DNA of 64,000 bases from Saccharicrinis aurantiacus (GTDB lineage: Bacteria; Bacteroidota; Bacteroidia; Bacteroidales; Marinilabiliaceae). The translations under genes were made by a program, and so were the position numbers. Shown piece by piece: positions 54,613 to 63,512 of this stretch (the stretch's first letter is position 1; each line of letters starts with the position of its first letter). The notes beneath the pieces were generated by a model. The model did no database searches, was not told the origin of the DNA, and saw only the letters and a list, made by a program, of their open reading frames with translations. The stretch covers positions 62,001-126,000 of the forward strand of contig NZ_LYBV02000031.1 of NCBI RefSeq assembly GCF_001660705.2. Reading direction: 5' to 3'.

Positions 54613-54638
54613 CAAAAAATAATTAAAAGCATATTAGT

Positions 54639-56096
54639 ATGTCAGAGAATTTAGTTGACAACCTTCCTTATAAAATTGCCGATATCACATTGGCTGATTT
54701 CGGAAGAAAAGAGTTGGATTTAGCAGAAATTGAAATGCCTGGTTTAATGGCATTGCGCGAAGAATATAAAGGCAAAAAACCTTTGGCAGGAGCTAAAATT
54801 ATGGGTTCTCTGCATATGACAGTACAAACTGCCATATTAATTGAAACTTTAGTTGAATTAGGTGCCGATGTACGTTGGGTTTCTTGTAATATTTTCTCTA
54901 CTCAAGATCACGCTGCTGCTGCAGTTGTTGTTGGTAAAGAAGGTACAGAGGAGGCTCCTAAAGGTATTCCGGTTTACGCTTGGAAAGGCGAAACTTTAGA
55001 GGAATATTGGTGGTGTACAGCTCAGGCTTTAACTTGGCCTGATGGTTCTGGTCCGAATCTTATTTTAGATGACGGTGGTGATGCTACAATGCTTGTGGTA
55101 AAAGGTGCTGAATTTGAAGCTGCGGGTGAAGTTCCTGCTTTTGATGAAAATGTACATTCAGAAGAAGAAGGGGTGTTTTTAGAGCTTTGCAGAAAAACAT
55201 TAAAAGAAAACCCTACTTGTTGGGCTACAAAAAGAGAAGCCATTCGTGGTGTTTCTGAGGAAACTACAACAGGTGTACACCGTTTATATCAATTAGCTGA
55301 GCAAGGTAAATTACCTTTCCCTGCAATTAATGTAAACGATTCTGTTACTAAATCGAAGTTTGATAACTTATACGGATGTCGTCACTCACTTACCGATGGT
55401 ATTATGCGTGCTTCAGATGTTATGTTGGCTGGTAAAGTAGCTGTTGTATGTGGTTATGGTGATGTTGGTAAGGGTTGTGCACAATCTTTAAAAGGTCAAG
55501 GAGCTCGTGTAATTATCACAGAAATTGATCCTATTTGTGCTTTACAAGCAGCAATGGAAGGTTACCAAGTATTACCAGTTGAGGATACTTTATCGTACGC
55601 TGATTTATTTGTAACAACTACAGGTAATAAAGATATTATTACTGCAGACCATATGTCTAAAATGAAGAATATGGCTATTGTAGGTAACATTGGTCACTTT
55701 GATAACGAAATTCAAATGGCTGAGTTATACAAAGTAGAAGGTATTGTTCGTACTAACATTAAACCTCAGTACGATAAATGGACTTTTGCTGATGGACATT
55801 CTGTTCTTATTCTTGCTGAAGGTCGTTTATTAAACTTAGGTTGTGCAACAGGTCACCCAAGTTTTGTGATGTCTGCATCATTTACTAACCAAGTATTGGC
55901 GCAAATTGAGTTACATTTAGATGCTGATAAATACGAAAATCAAGTGTACACATTACCTAAAGCATTAGACGAAAAGGTAGCGCGTTTACACCTTGATAAA
56001 TTAGGCGTTAAATTAACTACATTATCACAAGAGCAAGCGGATTATTTAGGGATACCTGTTGAGGGTCCATATAAACCAGAACATTACAGATACTAA
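54639..56096 (+). CDS. ahcY: Adenosylhomocysteinase
   Basis: The 485-residue enzyme shows the SAH hydrolase motifs: [40 protein letters not shown], the cofactor loop [43 protein letters not shown] (about 267-309), and the C-terminal [35 protein letters not shown] that completes the NAD site of the neighbouring subunit. It splits S-adenosylhomocysteine to adenosine and homocysteine, feeding the methyl cycle alongside metY upstream. Its codons are markedly uniform and A/T-ending, as expected for a highly expressed gene. Confidence 0.98.
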   Translation: MSENLVDNLPYKIADITLADFGRKELDLAEIEMPGLMALREEYKGKKPLAGAKIMGSLHMTVQTAILIETLVELGADVRWVSCNIFSTQDHAAAAVVVGKEGTEEAPKGIPVYAWKGETLEEYWWCTAQALTWPDGSGPNLILDDGGDATMLVVKGAEFEAAGEVPAFDENVHSEEEGVFLELCRKTLKENPTCWATKREAIRGVSEETTTGVHRLYQLAEQGKLPFPAINVNDSVTKSKFDNLYGCRHSLTDGIMRASDVMLAGKVAVVCGYGDVGKGCAQSLKGQGARVIITEIDPICALQAAMEGYQVLPVEDTLSYADLFVTTTGNKDIITADHMSKMKNMAIVGNIGHFDNEIQMAELYKVEGIVRTNIKPQYDKWTFADGHSVLILAEGRLLNLGCATGHPSFVMSASFTNQVLAQIELHLDADKYENQVYTLPKALDEKVARLHLDKLGVKLTTLSQEQADYLGIPVEGPYKPEHYRY

Positions 56097-56117
56097 TATT
56101 TGTAAAGTGATATATGA

Positions 56118-56152
56118 AAGCCTGATACTTTTTGTGTCAGGCTTTTTTTATT
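56118..56152. terminator. Terminator between ahcY and the EEP nuclease gene
   Basis: Eleven-base arms (56118-56128 and 56134-56144, one G-T wobble) are followed by seven T. It serves ahcY and lies only 8 bases from the end of the convergent gene. Confidence 0.88.
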
Positions 56153-57273
56153 TATAAATCTAGTAAGGACTCTTTGGGAGAAAGGTCGAGAATAGTTGTA
56201 ATAGGGTAATGATCAGAATAACCAACTTTGGTTCGTTCAAAATTATAGGCTTTAAATATCTTATCATGAAAAATAAAATCTATCCTGAAGGATGGCAATT
56301 TTCCGTGATAGGTACCGCCAAATCCACTGCCCGACTCTACAAAAGCATCTTGTAATTTACCTCTAACAGTTCTGTAAACATACGAAACCGGTGTATCATT
56401 AAAATCGCCACAAACTATAGCCGGAAATGGTGAGTTTTCAACATGTCGGCCAATACTCTCAGCCTGAAACGATCGGCTATCAAAAGCCTCATTCATTTTG
56501 GTAAATATAGCTTTAACCCCTTCTCTACGTTCTGTTTCATTAAGGTAAGTAATGCTATCTATAAAATGATAATTTTCGGCTTTAAGCCGGATAGACTCTA
56601 AATGATTATTAAAAACTCTCACTTTAGTTCCATTAATAACTATATCGGTTTGGATACTAAAGTTACTTGTGTTTTTAAAATATAAAGGTTGTTTTCGAGT
56701 AATCGGAAATTTTGAAAATGTAGCTAGTCCGAACTTACGACCAGTTTTAGTTTCAACATTATACTCAATGTGCTTGTATCTGTATTGCTTAAATTTTGAT
56801 AAGATATTGGCCTCGGAATAGTGTGGGATCTTATTATTAACAAAGAACTCTTGCACACATAAAATATCAGGATTCTCATCTTTAAAAAACTGATATACTT
56901 TATTGGGTGTTTCTTTATCTCCAGTCCAGTTGTAACGATCAAACATCCTAACATTATACGACATAATGCTTACTGGCATGGTAAGGCTTGTTTTATCGGT
57001 AACCTTAACTGATTGAAGTTGGAAAACATCTTCCCACTGCGACCAGGATATGAGTAAGGCTAAAATAGAGAAAATTACACGTTTGCGTAATTTGGCAAGC
57101 CATAAAAAGCCAAATAGCGCATTGGCTATAAATAGCAAGGGAAATGCAAAGCCAATAAACGAAAGAAAACTAGAATGAACAGGTGATACTTTAGAGCCTA
57201 AAACACTTAATAAAAGTAGGGTAACTATAATTACATTTACTAAAAATACTATGTTTCGGAGTAGCTTTCTCAA
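56152..57273 (-). CDS. Membrane-anchored endonuclease/exonuclease/phosphatase-family protein
   Basis: The 373-residue protein has three N-terminal hydrophobic helices (about 5-85) and an EEP-fold domain (about 100-365). Metal and catalytic motifs are visible: MSYNVRMFDRYNW (Asn), ENPDILCVQEFFV (Glu), VFNNHLESI (Asn-His), VCGDFNDTPVSYVY (Asp/Asn) and VGYSDHYPITTIL (Asp-His). Substrate may be nucleic acid, lipid or sugar phosphate; the family does not decide. It is the last gene of the block rhomboid-rhomboid-EEP, 12 bases after the second rhomboid. Confidence 0.88.
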   Translation of the reverse strand: MRKLLRNIVFLVNVIIVTLLLLSVLGSKVSPVHSSFLSFIGFAFPLLFIANALFGFLWLAKLRKRVIFSILALLISWSQWEDVFQLQSVKVTDKTSLTMPVSIMSYNVRMFDRYNWTGDKETPNKVYQFFKDENPDILCVQEFFVNNKIPHYSEANILSKFKQYRYKHIEYNVETKTGRKFGLATFSKFPITRKQPLYFKNTSNFSIQTDIVINGTKVRVFNNHLESIRLKAENYHFIDSITYLNETERREGVKAIFTKMNEAFDSRSFQAESIGRHVENSPFPAIVCGDFNDTPVSYVYRTVRGKLQDAFVESGSGFGGTYHGKLPSFRIDFIFHDKIFKAYNFERTKVGYSDHYPITTILDLSPKESLLDL

Positions 57274-57285
57274 AATAAGGATGGT

Positions 57286-58182
57286 TTAGTTTTTATCGCT
57301 TGCGTCGAATAATGTTCTTTTCTCTTCGTCAGATAAGCTGTCATATCCCTTACTCTTAATTTTATCTAGGATACGATCTACATTATGTTGGTTGTTATTT
57401 TTACGTGAGTTATATTCCATATCCGACATTGGACGCTTCTTGCTGGAATGGGTAACCTTCATATGGTTTTTTCGAGAGAATAAGGTTACCACCTTATCCA
57501 TCCATCTATTGAATCTCAATGTCGTATCCTTTCCCTTTTGCAGTCTTGAGGCATAAAATACACCAAATAGAGCACCTCCAATATGTGCCAAATGCCCACC
57601 AGTGTTCGACATGCTCGAAATACTAATTAAATCGAGAATAAATAAAACTAGTGCTATATGCATTAATTTTACTGGCCCTAAAAACATTAAATGTACTTTT
57701 ACATTAGGTGCGTATCGGGCTGTAGCAAACAGAATAGCCATTACAGAAGCAGAAGCACCCATCATTACCGCACTTGGTGCTACACTATTTAAACCAGGAA
57801 AAATATTATATGACAGAATGTAAAGAGCAGCACCAGCTATACCTCCCATAAAATAAACGCCTAATAGTTGGCGAGGATTAAAATAGTTGAGAAATAAGCG
57901 ACCAAACCAGTATAGGTAAAGCATATTAAATAATATATGCAGAAAATCGTAGTGCAAAAACATGTAAGTAATAATTGTCCATGGTCTGAACAATAGTGCA
58001 CTAGGATGTGCAGGAACTGATAACCAAGAAATGATTAAATCACCTAAGTCACCACCACCCATTAAGGCTAGTATGGCATAAATAACTCTGATAACCACAA
58101 AAACACCAAGATTAATATAAATTAATCGGGTTAGTGCACCACCTTGTTTAAACGACTCTTTTATTTCATCAACTATCGACAT
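57286..58182 (-). CDS. Rhomboid-family intramembrane serine protease with soluble C-terminal tail
   Basis: The 298-residue protein has six hydrophobic helices (about 20-215) with the catalytic Ser in MMGASASVMAILFA (GxSx) and the catalytic His in TGGHLAHIGGALFGVFYA; the HxxxN-type motif in HILFNMLYLYWFG is also present. A charged tail of about 80 residues ends in VDRILDKIKSKGYDSLSDEEKRTLFDASDKN, a small domain I associate with Bacteroidota rhomboids (DUF6576-like, from memory). It cuts membrane proteins within or near the bilayer. It follows its shorter paralog by 39 bases. Confidence 0.92.
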   Translation of the reverse strand: MSIVDEIKESFKQGGALTRLIYINLGVFVVIRVIYAILALMGGGDLGDLIISWLSVPAHPSALLFRPWTIITYMFLHYDFLHILFNMLYLYWFGRLFLNYFNPRQLLGVYFMGGIAGAALYILSYNIFPGLNSVAPSAVMMGASASVMAILFATARYAPNVKVHLMFLGPVKLMHIALVLFILDLISISSMSNTGGHLAHIGGALFGVFYASRLQKGKDTTLRFNRWMDKVVTLFSRKNHMKVTHSSKKRPMSDMEYNSRKNNNQHNVDRILDKIKSKGYDSLSDEEKRTLFDASDKN

Positions 58183-58221
58183 ATCAGTAAAACTAATAAT
58201 ATTAAGAAGAGTTTAAAATAC

Positions 58222-58980
58222 TTAGAAACTGGTTTTTCGCCAATGTCTAATTAAGAAGAACCCAAATAACATTCCACCTAAGTGCGCCAAGTGCGCCACG
58301 TTATCTCCGGGTTGGTTCATAATGCTATAATACAACTCTAATGCACCGTAACCAATAACAAACCATTTCGCTTTAAGCGGAATAAGCATATATAAGTATA
58401 TTTTTTCTTCAGGAAATAGCATACCGAAGGCCAATAATAGTCCGAATATTGATCCAGACGCACCAACCATTGGTATGTTTATCAATTCGTTTAATGTCGC
58501 TAAAGATGCATCAACATAGTTCTGATTCCCCAATAAAATACTTTGTCCTTTTTGGTAAACTTCAGCAACAGCTTCAGGAGGTAAATCAGCGCTTACCATT
58601 TTTACTCTTATAAACGACATCACTACATTGATTAGACCTGCCCCTATTCCAGTAACAAAATAATAGAATAAAAACTTTTGTGGTCCCCATACTTGTTCTA
58701 AAATCCGCCCAAACATGAACAAGGCAAACATATTAAAGAAAATATGTGTCATGCTGCCATGCATAAACATGTAGGTGATGTATTGGAAAAAGTGAAAGTG
58801 CTCACTGCCCGGTGTGTATAGACCCAGAATCTTATTTAAGTCTAAACGAATAAAACCTAGCCCAGGTAAATTAATGCCTTGTTTCATTAAAAACATGGCA
58901 AAAAATGCAAGTGCATTAATAATTAAGAGATTCTTAACGACTGGAGGTATATTACCAAACAATGATCTTTGCTGAAACAT
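58222..58980 (-). CDS. Rhomboid-family intramembrane serine protease
   Basis: The 252-residue rhomboid has six hydrophobic helices, the catalytic Ser in PMVGASGSIFGLLLAFGM, the His in NVAHLAHLGGMLFGFFLIRHW, and the MTHIFFNMFALFMFGRILEQVWGPQKFL segment of helix 2. It lacks the C-terminal tail of the adjacent paralog. Two neighbouring rhomboids of differing type suggest distinct substrates. It sits 80 bases after mutL on the same strand. Confidence 0.93.
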   Translation of the reverse strand: MFQQRSLFGNIPPVVKNLLIINALAFFAMFLMKQGINLPGLGFIRLDLNKILGLYTPGSEHFHFFQYITYMFMHGSMTHIFFNMFALFMFGRILEQVWGPQKFLFYYFVTGIGAGLINVVMSFIRVKMVSADLPPEAVAEVYQKGQSILLGNQNYVDASLATLNELINIPMVGASGSIFGLLLAFGMLFPEEKIYLYMLIPLKAKWFVIGYGALELYYSIMNQPGDNVAHLAHLGGMLFGFFLIRHWRKTSF

Positions 58981-59060
58981 AATCTTTATTTTTTACCAAG
59001 TGTACAAGCATCAAGCCAAAATGAATTGATGCCATTGTGTCATTGTATTCTGTGCTTCAT

Positions 59061-60989
59061 TTATTTAAAGCGCGTTTCTATTTCGTCGGTAGTTAAAATA
59101 GAAATGATAGTTTTGCCATCGGGCGAAAAGTTGGGAACTTGGCATGTGAAAAGCTGTCCCACTATTTCATCCATTTCATCTATTGATAAAACCTGACCCG
59201 ATTGTATTGCAGATTGCTTCGCTATAGAACGTGCAATTCTGTCTTTTAAGTCAGCTTCTAAATCAACTTCGCTGGTTTTAAAACTCTCTAAAATACCATC
59301 AATTAAGGCCTTCATGCTTATGTTTTGCATATCGGCAGGTGTGCCTTTAACCTCAAAGTTATCATTATCATCCACACTAAGGTCTAAACCAAAAGCTAAA
59401 AGTTCTGGCATCAGTTCCTTAACAACCATAGTATCTTCAGCATTGAAGTTCAGTTGTTCAGGATATAAGCATTGCTGTGTCATGGCTTTGCCTACGTTAA
59501 TAGAAGCCATTAACTGTTCGTATAAGATACGCTCATGTGCCCTTCTTTGGTCAATCATCATTAAACCTGATTTACCCGAAGTAAGGATATATCTATTTTT
59601 TAATTGAAAGCATGAAGATGTTGCTGCAACACTGCCTTCTGACATCTGCATGGTTTGTTGAACCGGTTCAGCACTTGCTATTGTAGTGGTTTCAACTCCC
59701 GTTTCAAACGGATTAAATGGAGCTTGTTCTGCAGGGGCACTATTTTGTGTAGCAACTTGCGATTCAGCTTCAAAACCTTCGTAGAGTTTCTCCCAACCTT
59801 GCGTACTTTGCTTTTCTTGTGGCGTATACGATCCTCCGCTACCCGCAGAAGAACCACTACTTTGAGAAACGCTCTGACTTGGTTCAAAGGGATTAAAGAA
59901 AGGGTTTACCTCTACTTTAGGAGCTTCCTTTGATGACTCATCTATGCCTGTAGGTATTTCTGGTCTACCAGCAGTATCAAAATCAATAGTCGGAATCATA
60001 TTATGCTTTCCGAGGCTCTCACGAATGGTTGCATTCATAATCTGCCAAATGGCACGTTCATCCTCAAACTTGATTTCAGTTTTGGTAGGATGAATATTGA
60101 TATCTATAATTTTAGGATCAACCTCAAGAAATAAAAAGTAAGCGGGTATTGCTCCTGTAGCCACTAAATTTTCATAAGGCTCCGTAACTGCTTTGTGCAG
60201 ATAAGGGTGTTTCATGAAACGTTGGTTCACAAAAAAGAATTGATCACCAGCTGATTTGCGAGCAGATGCAGGCTTGCCGATAAAACCATGAATCTTAATT
60301 AGTACAGTTGAAGTTTCAACAGATACCAATTGCGATAGCATATTTTTACCAACCATATTAACAATTCGCTGCTTTATGTTGGTAACGGGCAAGCTAAACA
60401 TTGGCATGTCGTTGTGAGTTAAATGAAAACTCACATCAGGGTTAGCCAAAACAATCCGCTGAAACTCGTTAATAATATGGCGGAGTTCAGTGCTATCCTT
60501 TTTTAGGAATTTGCGTCGGGCCGGAACATTGAAAAATAAATTTTTAACAGAAAAGTTACTTCCTTCAGGACAAGAAATGGCTTCTTGATTATCTACATGT
60601 GATCCTGCCAAAGAAATTAATGTACCAAGCTCATCGCCCGTTTTACGGGTTTTTAATTCCACTTGCGCAACAGCGGCAATAGATGCCAAAGCTTCACCTC
60701 TAAAGCCCATTGTTCGTATGGCATATAGGTCGTTGGCTTCTCTAATTTTTGAAGTAGCATGTCGCTCAAAAGATAAACGGGCATCGGTGGCTGACATTCC
60801 GCAGCCATTATCCACTATTTGAATAAGTGTTCTTCCGGCATCTTTAACTACTATTTTTATATCGGTACTACCCGCATCAATTGCATTTTCAACCAATTCT
60901 TTAACTACCGAAGCAGGACGTTGAATAACTTCTCCTGCTGCTATTTGGTTGGCAACAGAATCGGGCAATAATTGAATTATATCTGACAT
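59061..60989 (-). CDS. mutL: DNA mismatch repair protein MutL
   Basis: The 642-residue protein has the GHKL ATPase motifs: KELVENAIDAGSTDI, VDNGCGM, ERHATSKI and GFRGEALASIAAVA. A long Gly/Ser/Gln-rich linker (about 360-450) and a C-terminal dimerisation domain follow. The region corresponding to the endonuclease motif reads MIDQRRAHERILYEQL, close to the usual DQHAxxERxxxE but with RR in place of HA, so nicking activity should be judged with care. It links MutS mismatch recognition to strand removal. A small membrane-protein gene lies 80 bases upstream on the same strand. Confidence 0.96.
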   Translation of the reverse strand: MSDIIQLLPDSVANQIAAGEVIQRPASVVKELVENAIDAGSTDIKIVVKDAGRTLIQIVDNGCGMSATDARLSFERHATSKIREANDLYAIRTMGFRGEALASIAAVAQVELKTRKTGDELGTLISLAGSHVDNQEAISCPEGSNFSVKNLFFNVPARRKFLKKDSTELRHIINEFQRIVLANPDVSFHLTHNDMPMFSLPVTNIKQRIVNMVGKNMLSQLVSVETSTVLIKIHGFIGKPASARKSAGDQFFFVNQRFMKHPYLHKAVTEPYENLVATGAIPAYFLFLEVDPKIIDINIHPTKTEIKFEDERAIWQIMNATIRESLGKHNMIPTIDFDTAGRPEIPTGIDESSKEAPKVEVNPFFNPFEPSQSVSQSSGSSAGSGGSYTPQEKQSTQGWEKLYEGFEAESQVATQNSAPAEQAPFNPFETGVETTTIASAEPVQQTMQMSEGSVAATSSCFQLKNRYILTSGKSGLMMIDQRRAHERILYEQLMASINVGKAMTQQCLYPEQLNFNAEDTMVVKELMPELLAFGLDLSVDDNDNFEVKGTPADMQNISMKALIDGILESFKTSEVDLEADLKDRIARSIAKQSAIQSGQVLSIDEMDEIVGQLFTCQVPNFSPDGKTIISILTTDEIETRFK

Positions 60990-61069
60990 AAATGAATTCT
61001 ATTTGCGAAGCACGAAATTTACAATCGCATTCTTTAAACGAAATTTTGTAGATGAAGTGTTAGTTGAAA

Positions 61070-61393
61070 TTATAAGTATTCTAAGATCCATTCAGAACTA
61101 CTATATAAAAGGTAATAAAAGAACATAAGAAGTATGGCAATAATCACAACAATACGGAGTGTTGATTTACGTTTCTCTTTACGAGATACATCAAAGGTAG
61201 TTTGTTGCATACGGCGGTTCATTTTACCTTTAATTCTATCTGCATGCGTAGACCCATCATCTTCTATATCTAAGCCCAACTCCTCGCGAACAGCACGCTT
61301 GCGCTCATCTAACTCTTCTTTAGCCTCATCGTAAAAAACAGGCTTATAGTTAAAAACCCTATGTTGCTGATTTTTTATAAAAGTAAACTTCAT
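61070..61393 (-). CDS. Small membrane protein next to mutL, function unknown
   Basis: The 107-residue protein has a soluble, charged N-terminal part (MKFTFIKNQQHRVFNYKPVFYDEAKEELDERKRAVREEL) and one C-terminal helix (about 82-100, LRIVVIIAILLMFFYYLLY). I start it at 61393; the longer frame to 61456 is less plausible. I recall similar 'MKFTF-I-K' proteins adjacent to mutL in other Bacteroidota, so it is probably conserved in context, but no function is known to me. It probably shares the transcript with mutL. Confidence 0.75.
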   Translation of the reverse strand: MKFTFIKNQQHRVFNYKPVFYDEAKEELDERKRAVREELGLDIEDDGSTHADRIKGKMNRRMQQTTFDVSRKEKRKSTLRIVVIIAILLMFFYYLLYSSSEWILEYL

Positions 61394-61588
61394 CTTTATT
61401 CTATGTGTGTTCCCTTTCAAATTTATTGAAAGAGTAATTGTGTAACAAAGATACAAGTAATTACTGAGTCTTAAAATACAGAGGCTAGTTTAACTATAGT
61501 TTAACAGCTTAAGTTATAATTATCAGTTTAATAAGTTATCAACAATGGTTAGTAATACCTTAGATTTTAGCTAAGGATAGCCGAATTG

Positions 61589-62320
61589 TTATTCAAAAGT
61601 TTTTGCAGAATCAGAAACCAAACGGTTAATTTCTTTGAGCTCTTTTTTTGTAATATTTCGCCATTTGCCAACGGGTACATCTAACTCAATGTTCATAATT
61701 CGGGTACGTTTCAATTTTGTTACATTGTAACCGAGGTATTCACTCATTCTTCTAATTTGTCGATTAAGGCCTTGAGTAAGAATGATCCTGAATTCAAACT
61801 TACCTGTTTGTTCAACAAAACACTTGCGTGTTACTGTATCTAAAATAGGAACTCCGGCACCCATCTTTTTAATAAATCCAGCGTTAATTGGCTTATCTAC
61901 TGAAACGATATATTCTTTCTCGTGATTGTTTCGAGCGCGTAATATTTTATTCACAATATCGCCATCGTTGGTTAAAAAGATAAGACCTTCACTTGGTTTA
62001 TCTAATCTTCCGATAGGAAATATACGTGTTGGATATTTAATGAAATCAATGATGTTATTTTTCTCCACTTTCGTGTCGGTAGTACAAACAATGCCTACGG
62101 GTTTGTTAAAAGCAATATAAACCGGCTTTTCTTTTTGTTGACCAACTAATTTTCCTTTTACACGAACCTCGTCGCCATCTTGCACTTTAGTACCCATTTC
62201 AGGAACCTTACCATTAATGGTTACTTTTTTAGCATCAATTAATTTATCGGCCTCTCTGCGAGAGCAGTATCCAATTTCACTTAGGTATTTATTAATTCTA
62301 ACAGGCTGTTCTAACTTCAT
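61589..62320 (-). CDS. rluF: RluF-type 23S rRNA pseudouridine synthase
   Basis: The 243-residue protein has an S4 RNA-binding domain (VRINKYLSEIGYCSRREADKLIDAKKVTINGKV, about 6-38) and a pseudouridine synthase domain with the catalytic Asp in FPIGRLDKPSEGLIFLTNDGDIVN (about residue 102) and LTQGLNRQIRRMSEYLGYNVTKLKRTRI. The NRQIRRM and G-Y-x-V-x-x-L-K-R-x-R-I ending fits RluB/RluE/RluF-like enzymes; the assignment to RluF (U2604) is by overall likeness. It is divergent from the MBL gene across a perfect 19-bp palindrome. Confidence 0.88.
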   Translation of the reverse strand: MKLEQPVRINKYLSEIGYCSRREADKLIDAKKVTINGKVPEMGTKVQDGDEVRVKGKLVGQQKEKPVYIAFNKPVGIVCTTDTKVEKNNIIDFIKYPTRIFPIGRLDKPSEGLIFLTNDGDIVNKILRARNNHEKEYIVSVDKPINAGFIKKMGAGVPILDTVTRKCFVEQTGKFEFRIILTQGLNRQIRRMSEYLGYNVTKLKRTRIMNIELDVPVGKWRNITKKELKEINRLVSDSAKTFE

Positions 62321-62370
62321 AAAATAACAAAATTACAGATGCATATAGCAAGTAATAATTCAATAATATG

Positions 62371-62389
62371 CAAAAGTACACTACTTTTG
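62371..62389. promoter_or_regulatory. Two opposed -7 boxes forming a perfect palindrome
   Basis: CAAAAGTA-CAC-TACTTTTG is a perfect palindrome apart from its 3-base centre. Read forward, TACTTTTG (62382-62389) is a -7 box for the MBL gene. Read in reverse, TACTTTTG (62378-62371) is a -7 box for rluF. The two promoters would overlap, each firing across the other. Confidence 0.55.
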
Positions 62390-62403
62390 CCAATAAAAGA
62401 ATT

Positions 62404-63252
62404 ATGCAATTATATAAGATTGAAACCGGCAATTTTATGGCCGATGGAGGTGCGTTGTTTGGTGTTGTACCCAAAGTAATATGGGAAAAAAGATACCCGT
62501 GTAACGATCAGAATTATTGTAACCTAAGCATGCGATGTTTGCTTATAAAAACTGAAGGTAGAGTAATTTTAATTGATACAGGTGTAGGTAATAAACAATC
62601 AGAACAGTTTTTTTCGTATCAACATTTGAATGGAGATGATAGTTTACATCAATCGTTTGCTAATGTGGAGGTTGGACTTCACGAAGTGACTGATGTTGTT
62701 TTAACTCATCTACATTTCGATCATTGTGGAGGAGCTGTTGAAAAGGACGAAAAAGGTGTATTAAAAGCAACTTTTCCCAATGCAAAATATTGGGCCGCAC
62801 AATCGCAATGGGATAATTATTTGAGTTCGAATGTTAGAGAAGGTTCGGTATATTTTAAGGAAAATATGATGCCTATATTTGAATCAGGAAACCTTGAGTT
62901 GATTGATGAAAATACTGAATTATGCCCAGGCATTGAGCTAAGAATATTTAATGGGCATACCAAAGGACAAGTTATTCCTTTTATCAAATATAAAAATACC
63001 ACTATAGTTTACACCGGTGATTTAATACCGGTTATGGCTAGTTTACCAACTGCATGGGTTTCGGCCTATGATACAGATCCGATTACATCAATGGAAGAGA
63101 AAACCGCGTTTTTAAGTGAAGCGGCGGATAATAATTATACCTTATTTTTTGAGCACGATTTATACAATGAGTGCTGCACTTTGTTGAAAACCGAGAGGGG
63201 AATAAAGAGTAAAGAATCCTTCAAATTAGAAGAAATTGATAACTATTTATAA
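62404..63252 (+). CDS. MBL-fold metallo-hydrolase
   Basis: The 282-residue protein carries the metallo-beta-lactamase motif VVLTHLHFDHCGGAVE (HxHxDH), a later Asp (VYTGDLIPV) and distal histidines (ELRIFNGHTKGQ and FFEHDLYNE). No signal peptide is seen, so it is cytosolic; the substrate may be a lactone, ester or similar, and the family does not decide. I start at 62404 because the earlier ATG (62368) lies before the -7 box at 62382-62389. It is divergent from rluF. Confidence 0.88.
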   Translation: MQLYKIETGNFMADGGALFGVVPKVIWEKRYPCNDQNYCNLSMRCLLIKTEGRVILIDTGVGNKQSEQFFSYQHLNGDDSLHQSFANVEVGLHEVTDVVLTHLHFDHCGGAVEKDEKGVLKATFPNAKYWAAQSQWDNYLSSNVREGSVYFKENMMPIFESGNLELIDENTELCPGIELRIFNGHTKGQVIPFIKYKNTTIVYTGDLIPVMASLPTAWVSAYDTDPITSMEEKTAFLSEAADNNYTLFFEHDLYNECCTLLKTERGIKSKESFKLEEIDNYL

Positions 63253-63512
63253 AGGAGTATTCTCTTATTCTGATAGGGAGTTTATTCGAAACTGGGTCGC
63301 ATTAAACTCAAACTAAACTCATACCAAATTCAATTTAAACTCATATTAAATTCGATATTTATCGAGTTTAGTATGTATTAAGTGTGTTTTTAGTTTGGAT
63401 GAATTCCGAAGCAGGTACCACTGTGTTGCGAAGATGAGCCTTTAATGCTTGGTTTATTTAAAGGCATAAAAACAAAGCTTAGAGTGCATTGTTTTATTTT
63501 AAAATTGATGCG
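63253..63512. other. Spacer with 22-bp tandem repeats
   Basis: A tandem pair of related 22-bp units beginning AAACTCATA lies at 63315-63336 and 63337-63358, preceded by another AAACTC (63304) and followed by an inverted GAGTTT. An 8-bp hairpin GCCTTTAA/TTAAAGGC (63438-63465) stands just before pdxH. No gene is seen in these 260 bases. Confidence 0.5.
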
